NCBI RefSeq assembly: GCF_040267685.1
Contig: NZ_CP158367.1
Coordinates: forward strand, 2,542,001-2,606,000
Direction: 5' to 3'
DNA length: 64,000 bases
DNA from: Proteinivorax tanatarense
GTDB taxonomy: Bacteria; Bacillota; Proteinivoracia; Proteinivoracales; Proteinivoracaceae
The notes below the pieces were generated by a model that did no database searches, was not told the origin of the DNA, and saw only the letters and a list, made by a program, of their open reading frames with translations. Positions 1 to 10,326 of this stretch are shown piece after piece; position 1 is the first letter of the stretch; every line of letters begins with the position of its first letter. Both the position numbers and the translations under genes were made by a program.

Positions 1-10
1 TATGTTTGCA

Positions 11-221
11 GGATCACCCCCGCTTGCGCGGGAAAGACTAAGACAAAAAGACAGCGGTTTTCAGCTTGTCAGGATCACCCCCGCTTGCGCGGGAAAGACA
101 ACGCTTACTTCCTTTATCGAACAAGAGTTTTAGGATCACCCCCGCTTGCGCGGGAAAGACTTAAGCCATGAAGCATGACCAGAAGCACCAGCGGGATCAC
201 CCCCGCTTGCGCGGGAAAGAC
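11..221 (-). CRISPR. Type I-E CRISPR array, leader-proximal end
   Basis: Four identical 28-bp repeats lie at 11-38, 72-99, 133-160 and 194-221, separated by three 33-bp spacers (39-71, 100-132, 161-193), giving a 61-bp period. Read on the minus strand the repeat begins GTCTTTCCCGCG and ends GGGGGTGATCC, with a CGCG/GC-rich palindrome typical of I-E repeats. The array is therefore transcribed leftward, in line with the cas operon, and its leader side is at 222 onward, only 23 bp from the cas2 stop codon. The 10 bases before the first repeat look like the end of another spacer, so the array continues beyond the left edge. No spacer match to the rest of the window was found by eye. Confidence 0.97.
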
Positions 222-244
222 ACTTAAAGATCCCTTTAATAATC

Positions 245-1147
245 CTATTCTTTATTTATTATTTTTAAAAATTTGTTCACTTTGGTCGATAATTGATAAA
301 TAAGTTTGGCATCTGCTAAAGCTCTGTGAGGTACTCTATCCCCTATTTTATAAGCTGATAAAACAGTATCTAATTTATAATTTTTAAGATTTATTTTTTC
401 TCTTTTGACAAATTTATTCAAATCAAAAACCTTATTAGTTAGGATTTGCATGTTTGATTCACTTAATGTCCTATTTAAAAAGCGAAGATCAAAATCTACT
501 TCAAATCCAACTAAATCGAAGTCCTCTATAAAATCAATAAATTCCTTTAATCCTCGCTCCATTGATATACCTTCTTTTTCTAACAACTTCTGAGTTATGC
601 CGGTAAGTTTGGTAATTTCTGCTGGTATATTTTTTTCGTATTCGATCAGTCGCTGAAAGTGCGAAATTTTATCACCTTCAGCTTTAACTGCCCCAATTTC
701 AATGATTTGATTTTCTTTATAATTCAACCCATCCGTCTCTATATCAATTACTACATAATTAAGACTTTCTATTGGACCCTTTGCTTTTGGAGCAAATTTC
801 TTTGCTTTCCGAAATTTTGCCGCATTACTATATCCCTTCTTATGTTCATTTTCTTCTATAACCTGATTTATTTTAGGTAATGCTACTAGTGGGATGCCAT
901 CATATTCAACAACTTGTCGCTGAGCATTTAACGTTTCAAAATGATACCCTATTTCATTTTGAATGGCATAGCTCATTGTCGCTTCACCAGTACTAGAACT
1001 TTGAACAACTCGCTCCCAAAGTTGTGCGCGAATTTTCGTATTAAAGTTTCCTACATAAACACCTGTTGCAATCTCTTGCATCCATTTGCTTAAGTCACCC
1101 CGAAGTGAAGGCGGAACCTTTTTCAAAGTGATTACAGTAAGTGGCAT
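245..1147 (-). CDS. cas2: Cas2e fused to a DEDDh (DnaQ-like) 3'-5' exonuclease
   Basis: Spacer-acquisition protein of the I-E system. Residues 1-95 or so match Cas2e (PLTVITLKKVPPSLRGDLSK, then a GVYVGNFNTKIRAQLWERV segment). After a lysine/proline linker, residues 130-300 form a DEDDh exonuclease: DIETDGL gives the first Asp and Glu, GFEVDFDLRFL an Asp, and HRALADAK the His and last Asp. Stand-alone Cas2e is about 95 residues, so the 300-residue length is due to the fusion. In characterised Cas2-DnaQ fusions the exonuclease trims prespacer ends before integration; that role is inferred here. It is the last gene of the operon, 2 bp after cas1, and directly abuts the array. Confidence 0.95.
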   Translation of the reverse strand: MPLTVITLKKVPPSLRGDLSKWMQEIATGVYVGNFNTKIRAQLWERVVQSSSTGEATMSYAIQNEIGYHFETLNAQRQVVEYDGIPLVALPKINQVIEENEHKKGYSNAAKFRKAKKFAPKAKGPIESLNYVVIDIETDGLNYKENQIIEIGAVKAEGDKISHFQRLIEYEKNIPAEITKLTGITQKLLEKEGISMERGLKEFIDFIEDFDLVGFEVDFDLRFLNRTLSESNMQILTNKVFDLNKFVKREKINLKNYKLDTVLSAYKIGDRVPHRALADAKLIYQLSTKVNKFLKIINKE

Positions 1148-1149
1148 CG

Positions 1150-2094
<945 letters not shown>

Positions 2095-2730
2095 CTACAC
2101 CTCTGGAATAACAGTCATCATGCCAAATCCATATGCTTTTTTCTTGCCAAACCCCTTTGTTAATGTACTTCTAAAAATCTCCACATCGCCAATTGTCAGT
2201 ACACCTTCATATGTCGCCTTACTTAACCGTAGACTTTTTTTATGTGATCTTTTTAAAATTTCAAAACTTCTATCTGAAATATAGAAATTTCCTTCATCTA
2301 AAGTAAACCCATTTTTTTCTCCTCGTGCTAGTAAATAATTTAGTTGATCCTGTTCTGATATGCATGGCAAGACACGACCTCTCTTATTTAAACCATTAGA
2401 CAATGAAATAGTTGGATTGAGGGTTGTCTTAAATCGCGCTTTCATACCATTTTCCAACTTGTTTAAGAAACTATCATATGGTTTTGTGCGGGCGCTATCT
2501 TCAATACCATATGTTTCTAATAAATGTAGGTCAGGCTTGTTTTCACTTACAATTAATAAATATTGCTTTCCACCTAATTGATCGATTCGCCACAACTTTC
2601 TAGATCTGATTTCAGTGGAAATTTCATTTGGAAAGCTTTTTTCCACCCAATTATGATAGGCTCCCAAATGTGTCAAGTCTCGTATTTTCCGACGATTATT
2701 CGTATCAATTTCTACCCGGGATAAATACAT
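2095..2730 (-). CDS. cas6e: Cas6e (CasE) crRNA-processing endoribonuclease
   Basis: Cuts the repeat hairpin of the precursor crRNA and stays bound as the Cascade head subunit. The 211-residue protein starts MYLSRVEID, the usual Cas6e beginning, and near its end has the glycine-rich segment TKGFGKKKAYGFGMM characteristic of RAMP proteins (G-loop of the second ferredoxin fold). A His in the N-terminal part (LGAYHNWVE) fits the catalytic His position. A GGAGG site overlaps the end of cas5e and sets the ATG at 2730. Confidence 0.95.
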   Translation of the reverse strand: MYLSRVEIDTNNRRKIRDLTHLGAYHNWVEKSFPNEISTEIRSRKLWRIDQLGGKQYLLIVSENKPDLHLLETYGIEDSARTKPYDSFLNKLENGMKARFKTTLNPTISLSNGLNKRGRVLPCISEQDQLNYLLARGEKNGFTLDEGNFYISDRSFEILKRSHKKSLRLSKATYEGVLTIGDVEIFRSTLTKGFGKKKAYGFGMMTVIPEV

Positions 2731-2731
2731 G

Positions 2732-3451
2732 TTAACCTCCTATCGAGTCAAAGGCGTTGTGTTCTTCCATATTGTCTAAACTCGTTTCATTATTGGTATT
2801 GACAGATATTTCAATTCTCCTTTCTCCTCTATAACCAAACTCACGGCTTCTTTGAGAAAATGATTTAACTCTATCATGCCGCATTCCAGTGGAACCTTCT
2901 GTTAATAAGTCTGAATCTACATAGGCTGTCAGGGTGCTTGAGTTTGATCTTTGATACCAGTTTGCCGCTTGCCAATCTATTTTTTTTAGGCTCTCCTCTA
3001 TGTCAGTTTTGGTACTCCCTAAAAAGAAGTCTGCTGCTAAAGGTGCAGATCTTCTCCCCAAAAATTGTTGAAAATAAGGACGCTTCAAGCCTTCCTCTAT
3101 CATGTTCATAAATTGATGATTTTTATGTCCAACTGCAACAACAAATACCGCATCTTCTAAATAATAGCGATTTGTGACATAAGTACGCTTTAGTTCACCG
3201 GTTTTATTGTATTTTTTTGCTATTTGATAGTCCTGCATAGATACTCCAGTTTGATCAATACGTACACCAAAATTTAAATCATTTAGTTTTTGAATGTTTT
3301 GAGTTTCCTCTCGACGATACCCTAAGCTTGCTGCAATCATCCCTATAACAGCACTTTTTGAAGGGTAGCGATCCGTTTGTCTTGTCTCAAAGTGGGAAGT
3401 CGTTCCCCATGACTGCAATGGGCCAGAAAACTTCAATAAAATGGTTTTCAT
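2732..3451 (-). CDS. cas5e: Cas5e (CasD) Cascade subunit
   Basis: Binds the 5' handle of the crRNA in Cascade. The start MKTILLKFSGPLQSWGTTS is the diagnostic Cas5e N-terminus, with SWG followed by a TRQTDRYPSKSAVIGMIAAS segment that matches the family's PTKSGVIGLLAAALG. The end carries GYRGERRIEI. I chose the ATG at 3451; an earlier in-frame ATG at 3460 overlaps the cas7e stop and would add three residues. The length of about 239 residues is normal. Confidence 0.94.
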   Translation of the reverse strand: MKTILLKFSGPLQSWGTTSHFETRQTDRYPSKSAVIGMIAASLGYRREETQNIQKLNDLNFGVRIDQTGVSMQDYQIAKKYNKTGELKRTYVTNRYYLEDAVFVVAVGHKNHQFMNMIEEGLKRPYFQQFLGRRSAPLAADFFLGSTKTDIEESLKKIDWQAANWYQRSNSSTLTAYVDSDLLTEGSTGMRHDRVKSFSQRSREFGYRGERRIEISVNTNNETSLDNMEEHNAFDSIGG

Positions 3452-3452
3452 A

Positions 3453-4538
3453 TTACTCATCCAGTTCTTCAGTAAATAATTTGTTTACTCGTACAGCAAA
3501 GCTATCTAGTAGATCTCTTAAACTCTCTTCTTCGAAGCCGTCTTCTGATAACTTGTCAAACTTATCTACTGCAATGTAGAGTGTAAATTCCGGTTTGTCT
3601 GCAAATTTTTCAACTTTCCTTAGTTCATCAAATAGCTTTTTAATCGACTCTGAGACGTTTCCACATGAAGAATTCACCGGTTTTTCAAAAGCAGTAATTA
3701 GGTTAACTGGCCGATCAGTGCGCAGGCTTACTACTAAAGCTTGAGGTAAGGTTTGGTTAGCATAAGAATTTATCTTCCCAGTTGGCAGTGAATTAGAGAA
3801 GGATTCGATAAATAATTTTAAGGTATTCAAAACAGCCTCTTTACTATCAAGTTGTTTTATCAATTCATGAACAGCTACGTTCCCATAACGATACAATGTT
3901 GAAGAGTTGAATTCTAGTGTGCCTAACATCCCTGCTCCCGCATTATCCTCCGGCGCTAAATCGTCTAATGCTGTATAAAAATCAAATTCAGTTTGAACTG
4001 CGTGTGTAGAAATCGCATGAGCAATCTGAGAAGAAGCATCTTCATTTAATGTAGGATCGTCTGCTACCATTCGCCCAAATAAAGCAATATCAATTGCTGG
4101 ATTATCTTTTAGAATTTGTTGCAACTCTTTTTTATCTTCATTTCCATTGATAGCAGCTTCTGCCAATTTTTTAGCCTGCGTGTCCCCAAGGAAGAATAGA
4201 GCCTTAGCTCGTTGATCTTTTGTCTTAATTTTGGCTGCATTCAAAACTTTTTCAGCTAGGTTCATAGCCTCCTCATTATCCATAGAAGAATCAATTGCTT
4301 GGATTTTTTCTGCTACATATTTTACTATTTCTAAAGTTCGAATACCGACATTGGTTTCTGCACTATTATCATGAAAATAAGTGCGCATAGCCCTTTTCCA
4401 CGATTGCGAACTTACTCGTGCCCTACGCACGCCTCCATATTGAGCAGTTTTAGGACTTCCAGTGTCGTCCCGATTAATATTTGAAGGCGGCACTGTTTGG
4501 ATGGCATGAATATCTAAAAATAAACGTTGATTAGTCAT
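3453..4538 (-). CDS. cas7e: Cas7e (CasC/Cse4) Cascade backbone
   Basis: Polymerises along the crRNA spacer to form the Cascade backbone. Starts MTNQRLFLDIHAIQTVPPSN, matching the family's LDIHxIQTxPPSNxNRDDTGSPK opening, followed by a GGVRRARVSSQSWKRAMR segment typical of Cas7e. Further on are TEFDFYTALDD and PTGKINSYANQTLP, also family marks. AAGGAG lies ahead of the ATG at 4538; the GTG-type start nine bases earlier is less likely. The start overlaps the end of cse2, indicating translational coupling. Confidence 0.96.
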   Translation of the reverse strand: MTNQRLFLDIHAIQTVPPSNINRDDTGSPKTAQYGGVRRARVSSQSWKRAMRTYFHDNSAETNVGIRTLEIVKYVAEKIQAIDSSMDNEEAMNLAEKVLNAAKIKTKDQRAKALFFLGDTQAKKLAEAAINGNEDKKELQQILKDNPAIDIALFGRMVADDPTLNEDASSQIAHAISTHAVQTEFDFYTALDDLAPEDNAGAGMLGTLEFNSSTLYRYGNVAVHELIKQLDSKEAVLNTLKLFIESFSNSLPTGKINSYANQTLPQALVVSLRTDRPVNLITAFEKPVNSSCGNVSESIKKLFDELRKVEKFADKPEFTLYIAVDKFDKLSEDGFEEESLRDLLDSFAVRVNKLFTEELDE

Positions 4539-5142
4539 TGCTCTCATCTCCTTTTTCTGTATTTTCTAGCTTACTATAAAAGGCTTTTGCCCAACTTAAT
4601 CGCACATTTTCCTCTTGATTTCTTAAATACCAAAATAAGTCATTTGCTAATCTTGCATAAACTATTTTTTCATTTTGTTTTTTGGCCTTTAAAATTCTAA
4701 CAAGTTGTCTAAGATGATGAATTAATTCTTCAAAAGTAGTGGATGTTATCATTGTATTGAATCTGCTATCGATAGCTATGGTATCTTCTCCATTTCTTAG
4801 TGCTTTTAATGATATACCGATATTGTTCCACTTTTCTTTTTCAGTTCTTTTGTTGACATTTACACTTTGTCCTTGCTGATGTAAGGCATAAATTTGCAAG
4901 GTCGTTAAAATCGCTTTTTCTTCGCTAGTCAACTTACCATTTTTACTCAAAAAATGCTCTGGCATTTGTTCAAATACGATCGGCCATACATCAATCGTTT
5001 CACTGAGTGGCCGACCTATAGAATTTCGCAAGTTAGCTAAGGCGGCTTTACCAGAGCTATAATCACGAATTTCTTCTAACCGCCCGAGTATTCTTCCAGT
5101 AACGGTAAAAACATTGTCTTTGTCTAAAACGTGCTCTTTCAT
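4531..5142 (-). CDS. cse2: Cse2 (CasB) Cascade small subunit
   Basis: Small alpha-helical subunit, two copies of which stabilise the target/non-target strands in type I-E Cascade. The 203 residues are within the family range (160-230). Support comes from the position between cse1 and cas7e, the segment SSGKAALANLRNSIGRPLS (family: GxRAxLRRxxG) and the C-terminal FYSKLEN. RBS GGATTCC-type spacing precedes the ATG at 5142. The end overlaps the start of cas7e. Confidence 0.92.
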   Translation of the reverse strand: MKEHVLDKDNVFTVTGRILGRLEEIRDYSSGKAALANLRNSIGRPLSETIDVWPIVFEQMPEHFLSKNGKLTSEEKAILTTLQIYALHQQGQSVNVNKRTEKEKWNNIGISLKALRNGEDTIAIDSRFNTMITSTTFEELIHHLRQLVRILKAKKQNEKIVYARLANDLFWYLRNQEENVRLSWAKAFYSKLENTEKGDESND

Positions 5143-5160
5143 TGGAATCCTCCTTTTCTT

Positions 5161-6843
5161 CTATTGTTTATTTAGAAAATATTTAAATTTATTGTATGCT
5201 GTAATAATATTTGCCCCCTTATTTTCTTGATCTTCAGATTTTATGCCTATATAATCTCTGTATGTTGCATTTTCCAAAACCTTTTCCGCGTGGTTATCCA
5301 CTATTTTATCTAGAGAATTGTACCATTGAGAAATTTTCTCTCTTTTAGAATCAGTCGGCTTTATTGAAGAGAGCCATTCCCTAAACGGTTGATCAATTGC
5401 ATAGTATAAATCTTCCACCCCCCTATTAACAAACTGATGATTTGAATCAAGCTTTCTAATATTTCGAACATCTACCAAAAACCTTCGATAAGTCCCCCCA
5501 ATAACCTCTTTTGTACGGTCAACCGCTTCATTAATTCGTATTAACCAGCCATCATCTGCTGAATCCGTTAATACTAAGTCATTGATCTTTAAAGAGTCGT
5601 AAATTTCATCTACAGGCAGCCAGGATATTGGCTTTCCATCATGTTTCATGCTGACAGATTCTATAGTCATATCAAAGTTATTTATGCTCTCGCTGATATT
5701 ATCTATCCAATTAATAATGCTTGGACGCTCTTGATCTTCTTTGTAGGAATTCGGTAGGGTAATTAACCCAAAAGATCTCCACACGGACTGTTCCGCTTGA
5801 TGTTTTCTTGGTGTATGTTTGCCCTTGTTTTCGCCACTTTTATTGTAGCGCCAAATGGTCATCGGTTCTAAAAACTGATCCTGGTGGTCAATATCTGTCA
5901 ACTTTACAGTATTAAAAGAAAAAGCTTTGCTTATATCTGTTTCAGGGTCAATATAGATTGCTCTGCTCCAATTTGTATATAATTCAGCAATATTATTTAC
6001 CTTGTTAATTGAAAAAGAACGATCAACTATATCTTGACTGCTGTATTCCCAACATGGTTTTTGTTTATATCCTATGTATTCGCTTTTAGGATGGACAAGT
6101 ACAAGGTTTAATAATAAAGTTTCGCATAAATTGTTACCTTTTAAAAAGACTCCTCCAATATCAAACAACCATCCTTTAGAAGACTTATATTTTTCTTTTC
6201 CGAAGATCGCTTTATCTGACAGTCCCGAATATCCCTGATAAGTTACCAACCAACGAGCAATTTCAGGTGCAGTCAATATCTCTTTGTTTGAACTATGCTT
6301 AGGTGAAAATAAAGCTATTTTATTTTTATTTCCACTTTCTGAAACTAAACGGTTTATCGTTTTGCCGGAAACGAAACTTGCCTTTTTTCTACTGATTTTA
6401 TCTGGTGCAATGACTGCTTCTGTCACTTGATAAAATGGAAGTTTATCATCAAACAGATAAAAGCGATCATGCCAAATATTTAAATATTGATAAATGATAT
6501 CTGCAAATTCTTTGTTTTGCCACATTTGATTCCAATTTCTGTATAAATCTTCCGAATAATCTTCTACATCTTCTTCATCTATAGTGGAAATTTGCCGCAA
6601 ACGATCATCTATTTTAAAATAATGATAGGGCTGGCCATCTGCATCAAATCTAGAAAACACAGTATGCAAAATAGCTAATAACACTCGAAGAACAGCAAAG
6701 TTCTGAGTTGGCGAATCACCGGCTAGATCTTTGTATTGATTGGCATTTTCAAATAAATCGATTAGAGAAACTTCTTTTGTAGTCCCTTTTTCATCCGTCA
6801 AAACAGATATCCAAGGTTCTTCAATCAAATTAAACTTTCCCAT
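5161..6843 (-). CDS. cse1: Cse1 (CasA) Cascade large subunit
   Basis: Recognises the PAM and recruits Cas3. The 560-residue protein opens FNLIEEPWISVL, the family signature. It also contains SPTQNFAVLRVLLAILH and GQPYHYFKIDDR near the start, and later QSVWRSFGLITLP, matching the WR..L.L segment of CasA proteins. AAGGAG is placed 7 bp ahead of the ATG. It is separated from cas3 by only 4 bp and from cse2 by 18 bp, so it is part of the same operon. Confidence 0.95.
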   Translation of the reverse strand: MGKFNLIEEPWISVLTDEKGTTKEVSLIDLFENANQYKDLAGDSPTQNFAVLRVLLAILHTVFSRFDADGQPYHYFKIDDRLRQISTIDEEDVEDYSEDLYRNWNQMWQNKEFADIIYQYLNIWHDRFYLFDDKLPFYQVTEAVIAPDKISRKKASFVSGKTINRLVSESGNKNKIALFSPKHSSNKEILTAPEIARWLVTYQGYSGLSDKAIFGKEKYKSSKGWLFDIGGVFLKGNNLCETLLLNLVLVHPKSEYIGYKQKPCWEYSSQDIVDRSFSINKVNNIAELYTNWSRAIYIDPETDISKAFSFNTVKLTDIDHQDQFLEPMTIWRYNKSGENKGKHTPRKHQAEQSVWRSFGLITLPNSYKEDQERPSIINWIDNISESINNFDMTIESVSMKHDGKPISWLPVDEIYDSLKINDLVLTDSADDGWLIRINEAVDRTKEVIGGTYRRFLVDVRNIRKLDSNHQFVNRGVEDLYYAIDQPFREWLSSIKPTDSKREKISQWYNSLDKIVDNHAEKVLENATYRDYIGIKSEDQENKGANIITAYNKFKYFLNKQ

Positions 6844-6847
6844 TTTC

Positions 6848-9586
6848 TCACTCCTTCTCGTAAGTTAGACCATACTTAGTATCATAAGTTAACAAATAGC
6901 CATTTAAACGATATTGATTATGTTCATCAAACACTATTCCAAGTGACCCTCGCAGCCATAAATGATCCTGCCAGTCTTTAAGGTGTCTTAAATTTTCGGT
7001 TTCTAAATCCTTAATTGTTGTATCAATTTTTGGGGGAGAGCTTAAAGCATATGGCAACCTTAGAGTCTGCTGAGCAATTTCTTTTGAAGTTTCAAGGTTA
7101 TCTATTTGGCTAGATAGGTTTACTCCTTTTCCAAATATCCCATAGCCATTCTCGGTTTTCTTAAGAGCAATAACTTCAATCGTTTCATTACTATCGCGAA
7201 CTTGCGCATAAGCGCGCTCCTCCCCTTGATCTGCTACACTTAAATTTAACCATCCAATTAAAGTTTTTTTGCGACTTGTTTTTTGAGCAGGGCGATCAAT
7301 TCTAAATTTTTTAGCTTTCAGCTCTTTCTTTTTAAGCAAATCTTCGCTATCTTGCTTCATCTTGTTATATTTGTCTTGCAATTCTGTTTGAAGCTCTATT
7401 TCACCACTTCCGTACACTTTTTGTACCAAAGGAGATATGTCATTGGGCAGCATTAAGGAATTACTTAAAAAATACTGCGTTCGAGCTAACAAATATCCAC
7501 CATATACATGTTTTGCCCCTTCCTCAAATTCTAATTGTTCACTAGCCCCTATTATATATAAACAGGGTTTTTCGTGGTATGTCGGGCGAATAATTTTATG
7601 ACGGTGAAGTCTCCCAACGCGTTGGAGTAAAAGATCCATTGGTGCAAGGTCACTGATTAAAACATCAAAGTCTATATCTAAGGACTGCTCAATTACTTGA
7701 GTACCTATAATAATCTTTTGCTTCGGACGTTCTGCTCCTTTTCCAATCATATTTATAAGATTATTTTCTTTTTTCACTCGGTCTTGCGCAATAAAATTCG
7801 AATGCAACAATTCAACTTTATCATCACCATACTTAGCAACACAGTATTTAGCCAATTTTTGCGCTCTCTTTACGGTATTGACGATAATCCCAATAATTCC
7901 ATTATGCTCACTTAGAGCATCAATTAATTGATAGAAATCTTCCTCAGCAACTTTTTCCACTGTCACTACTTGGTTTTCGGTTTTTTCAAAATCTAAGACC
8001 TGTTTGACTTGATCGCCGTCCGTATACGTAATCAAAGGGTATGCATCCGTTTGAAATACTTTTTCTTGATTTTGATTTTTATTTACTCTACTTCCTTTCC
8101 CCCGGATATAACTATCAATTAACTTTTTTCTCATATCAGCAGCTAATGTAGCAGATAAGACGATAACGGGTACGCCATAAGCTCCCATCCACTGTAATGC
8201 CCTCTGTAAATACTGCCCCATATACACATCGTAGGAATGAACTTCATCAATAACCACTATCTTTTTGGAAAAACCTAGGTGTCTTAAAGATAAATGTTTT
8301 TGTTTTAAAGCAAGCAACAAGAATTGGTCAACTGTCCCTACTACAAAATCATCTAAAGCTGTTGTTTTTCTCCCTGAAAACCACTCATTTACGAAAACAC
8401 TGCCATTTTCTTCAGCATCTATATTTATATTTCTTGCCAAACTAGTGAACTCTTCATTTAATGCCGCTTTTCCATGTGCTAAGCGAATGGGCAAATTATC
8501 GCCAAGTTCTTCTTGAATGCTTTTCAACCATACATTTATTCTTGGGAAGATGCCGTTAGATGTTGCTTGCGTGGGTAAGCCAAAAAAAAGCCCACTGCGA
8601 CCAGTTTTTCTCGCTAACTGCTCTACTCCAACCAGTGCCGCTTCAGTTTTCCCAATTCCCATTGGGGCCTCCAAAACATAGATTCCAGGATCATCCGATT
8701 GCTCAATCACATCTGATAAGGATTGTTGCACATTGCGAGGCTCATCAAAACGAAAGCGCTTAGCGTATAGCTCCTTAGGATCGGAGTAATAGTTCGCTTC
8801 CCATTGATAGCTTTTAAACCATTTTTTCCAACCATTTAAAAACCTAGTTTCTTGGTCCTCTACTTCCATGTCATCAATTTCAATAAGGGGAAAGTATTCT
8901 TCATTACTTGCAATCCAATCTGCCATAATCAGAAGTCCTGATAAGATGGCTTGACCCGATTGAGACACTTTAGGTAAGTCTTCTGGACTTAAAAACCCTG
9001 ATGCCTCAAGTGCCCATTGAATCAAATCATCTTGTGAGCTTTTCCATTTTTGGTAAATATTTTTATTTGATGATTCCTCTTGGAAGTAATTTTCTGTATA
9101 AGCTGATTGATTTTCATATTGTTTTTTATAATCAACCGGTTTACCATGATGCGCCCCAATAATTGTTCCAATGTCATCACCAAACCCACGCCAAGACAGC
9201 ATAGCTTGTCCTGCAAGAGCATGCGGACTCTCCTTTGAGGAGGGAAGACAAAACCGAGAAATTCCAATAAAGCCTCCTTTTTCTAACCGTTCTAATAGTC
9301 GAAGATCCAATTCATAAGGGAAGCCTTTTTTAATTTGAAAAGCGACACTATTCTTGCCACAATCGTGTACGGCTGCCAAAAATTGAACAAGTTGCTTAGC
9401 GATTGCTTCACTTGGTTCACTTAATGAGTCGATAATAAGCTGTCGTTGCCCGTTGTTTAGCCACAACTCCCATAGCCTTTCAGAGACACGAAGGGTATCT
9501 TCTAGGTGTTGGTTTAAAGGCAACCAGAAATATCTTCCATACTTTTCACTCTTCTTCGCCCATAAATACGGATTAACAGTTGGTAT
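6848..9586 (-). CDS. cas3: Cas3 HD nuclease-helicase, type I-E
   Basis: Degrades target DNA recruited by Cascade. The HD nuclease part has AAVHDCGKNS, SPHALAGQAML and IGAHHGKP (metal-binding His/Asp residues). The SF2 helicase has Walker A EAPMGIGKTEAAL, the DEVH box VVIDEVHSYD, VLSATL and, in the C-terminal half, the motif LLLQRVGRLHRH. Coding similarity to Cas3 N-termini continues upstream of the first usable start: the codons from 9586 to 9524 read IPTVNPYLWAKK and GRYFWLPL, which belongs to the family. No ATG, GTG or TTG occurs in frame there. A GAGGTGAT site sits 7 bp before an ATA at 9584-9586, so I take that as the start; the alternative is TTG at 9523, which would remove conserved residues. 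Confidence 0.93.
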   Translation of the reverse strand: MPTVNPYLWAKKSEKYGRYFWLPLNQHLEDTLRVSERLWELWLNNGQRQLIIDSLSEPSEAIAKQLVQFLAAVHDCGKNSVAFQIKKGFPYELDLRLLERLEKGGFIGISRFCLPSSKESPHALAGQAMLSWRGFGDDIGTIIGAHHGKPVDYKKQYENQSAYTENYFQEESSNKNIYQKWKSSQDDLIQWALEASGFLSPEDLPKVSQSGQAILSGLLIMADWIASNEEYFPLIEIDDMEVEDQETRFLNGWKKWFKSYQWEANYYSDPKELYAKRFRFDEPRNVQQSLSDVIEQSDDPGIYVLEAPMGIGKTEAALVGVEQLARKTGRSGLFFGLPTQATSNGIFPRINVWLKSIQEELGDNLPIRLAHGKAALNEEFTSLARNINIDAEENGSVFVNEWFSGRKTTALDDFVVGTVDQFLLLALKQKHLSLRHLGFSKKIVVIDEVHSYDVYMGQYLQRALQWMGAYGVPVIVLSATLAADMRKKLIDSYIRGKGSRVNKNQNQEKVFQTDAYPLITYTDGDQVKQVLDFEKTENQVVTVEKVAEEDFYQLIDALSEHNGIIGIIVNTVKRAQKLAKYCVAKYGDDKVELLHSNFIAQDRVKKENNLINMIGKGAERPKQKIIIGTQVIEQSLDIDFDVLISDLAPMDLLLQRVGRLHRHKIIRPTYHEKPCLYIIGASEQLEFEEGAKHVYGGYLLARTQYFLSNSLMLPNDISPLVQKVYGSGEIELQTELQDKYNKMKQDSEDLLKKKELKAKKFRIDRPAQKTSRKKTLIGWLNLSVADQGEERAYAQVRDSNETIEVIALKKTENGYGIFGKGVNLSSQIDNLETSKEIAQQTLRLPYALSSPPKIDTTIKDLETENLRHLKDWQDHLWLRGSLGIVFDEHNQYRLNGYLLTYDTKYGLTYEKE

Positions 9587-9766
9587 AAGATCACCTCATT
9601 ATTTTTATAACTTTTTATAGATAACATATAAGCTTGATAATTACTTAAATTTGTAACGTGATTCAATTTTAAGCTAACCCCTATGTGTTAGGATAGTTGT
9701 CGTATAGAAAATAAATGCAATGATGAAGCTACGACACTAAACCTAAAGGAGATAAAACGGAAACTT

Positions 9767-9803
9767 CAGTCAGTGGGAGTTTTCGTCCTTCTCACACTGA
9801 TTG
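9767..9803. other. Imperfect hairpin, possible decayed IS200/IS605-type end
   Basis: The arms CAGTCAGTGGGAG and CTCACACTGATTG pair with two mismatches around an 11-base loop. Similar short CTTCAGTCAGTGGGAG-type hairpins are found at ends of IS200/IS605-family elements in Clostridia, but no transposase or TnpB reading frame is next to it. The stretch 9587-9940 otherwise shows no gene. Confidence 0.25.
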
Positions 9804-9941
9804 TTAGTTGAGTGAATCAGGACATTAGCATCCGTTATCAACATCTGTTGTCGATTTTTTTATCTATTTTAAGGCGGAAGTTTTACGGACGGTTATCTGA
9901 GATAAATCCATGTAATTCTATGTAAGTCTAAGTCACAATCA

Positions 9942-10326
9942 CGAAATTGTGTCCAATAAGCTGAGAATTCTCTTTTTTTATCCCCCCCTTTCTTTGGACA
10001 AATTAGAAGTTAATTAAAGTAATTCTACACAAGGAAATCTTTTCCTGCCTTATTCTGAGAATATTATAATATAAACTTTTGGCAACATCATGTCACAAAA
10101 ATATATTTTTTTACGCAGGACATCACTCTAAACTGTGTACAGATTAAAAGTTGACATGATTATGATAGAACCTAAGAAAGTATAGGAAAAAAGGGGTCTA
10201 GTGGCGCTTTGGGATCAGGCCTTTGATATTTCAATACAGGGAAATAAACCAATTAAAGAACCTACCCAAAATTTTGGGTAGGTTCTTTAATCATCCTTAG
10301 TCAGTAGACAGACGTTTTCTACATGT
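9942..10326. repeat. Repeat A, left part: copy of the DNA downstream of rumA plus its last codons
   Basis: Positions 9942-10179 match 16868-17115, and 10220-10326 match 17488-17597, in the same order and orientation. The second block holds a perfect 32-bp palindromic terminator (10256-10287) and, on the minus strand, the last codons of the uracil methyltransferase (HVENVCLLTKDD and stop). Identity stops exactly at the HVE codons at 10326. This looks like a displaced gene 3' end left by site-specific integration. Confidence 0.8.

Noticed and set aside
9767-9803. A TnpB-guide (omega RNA) or complete IS605 element
   Set aside because: Only a hairpin is present; no tnpA or tnpB sequence is next to it.
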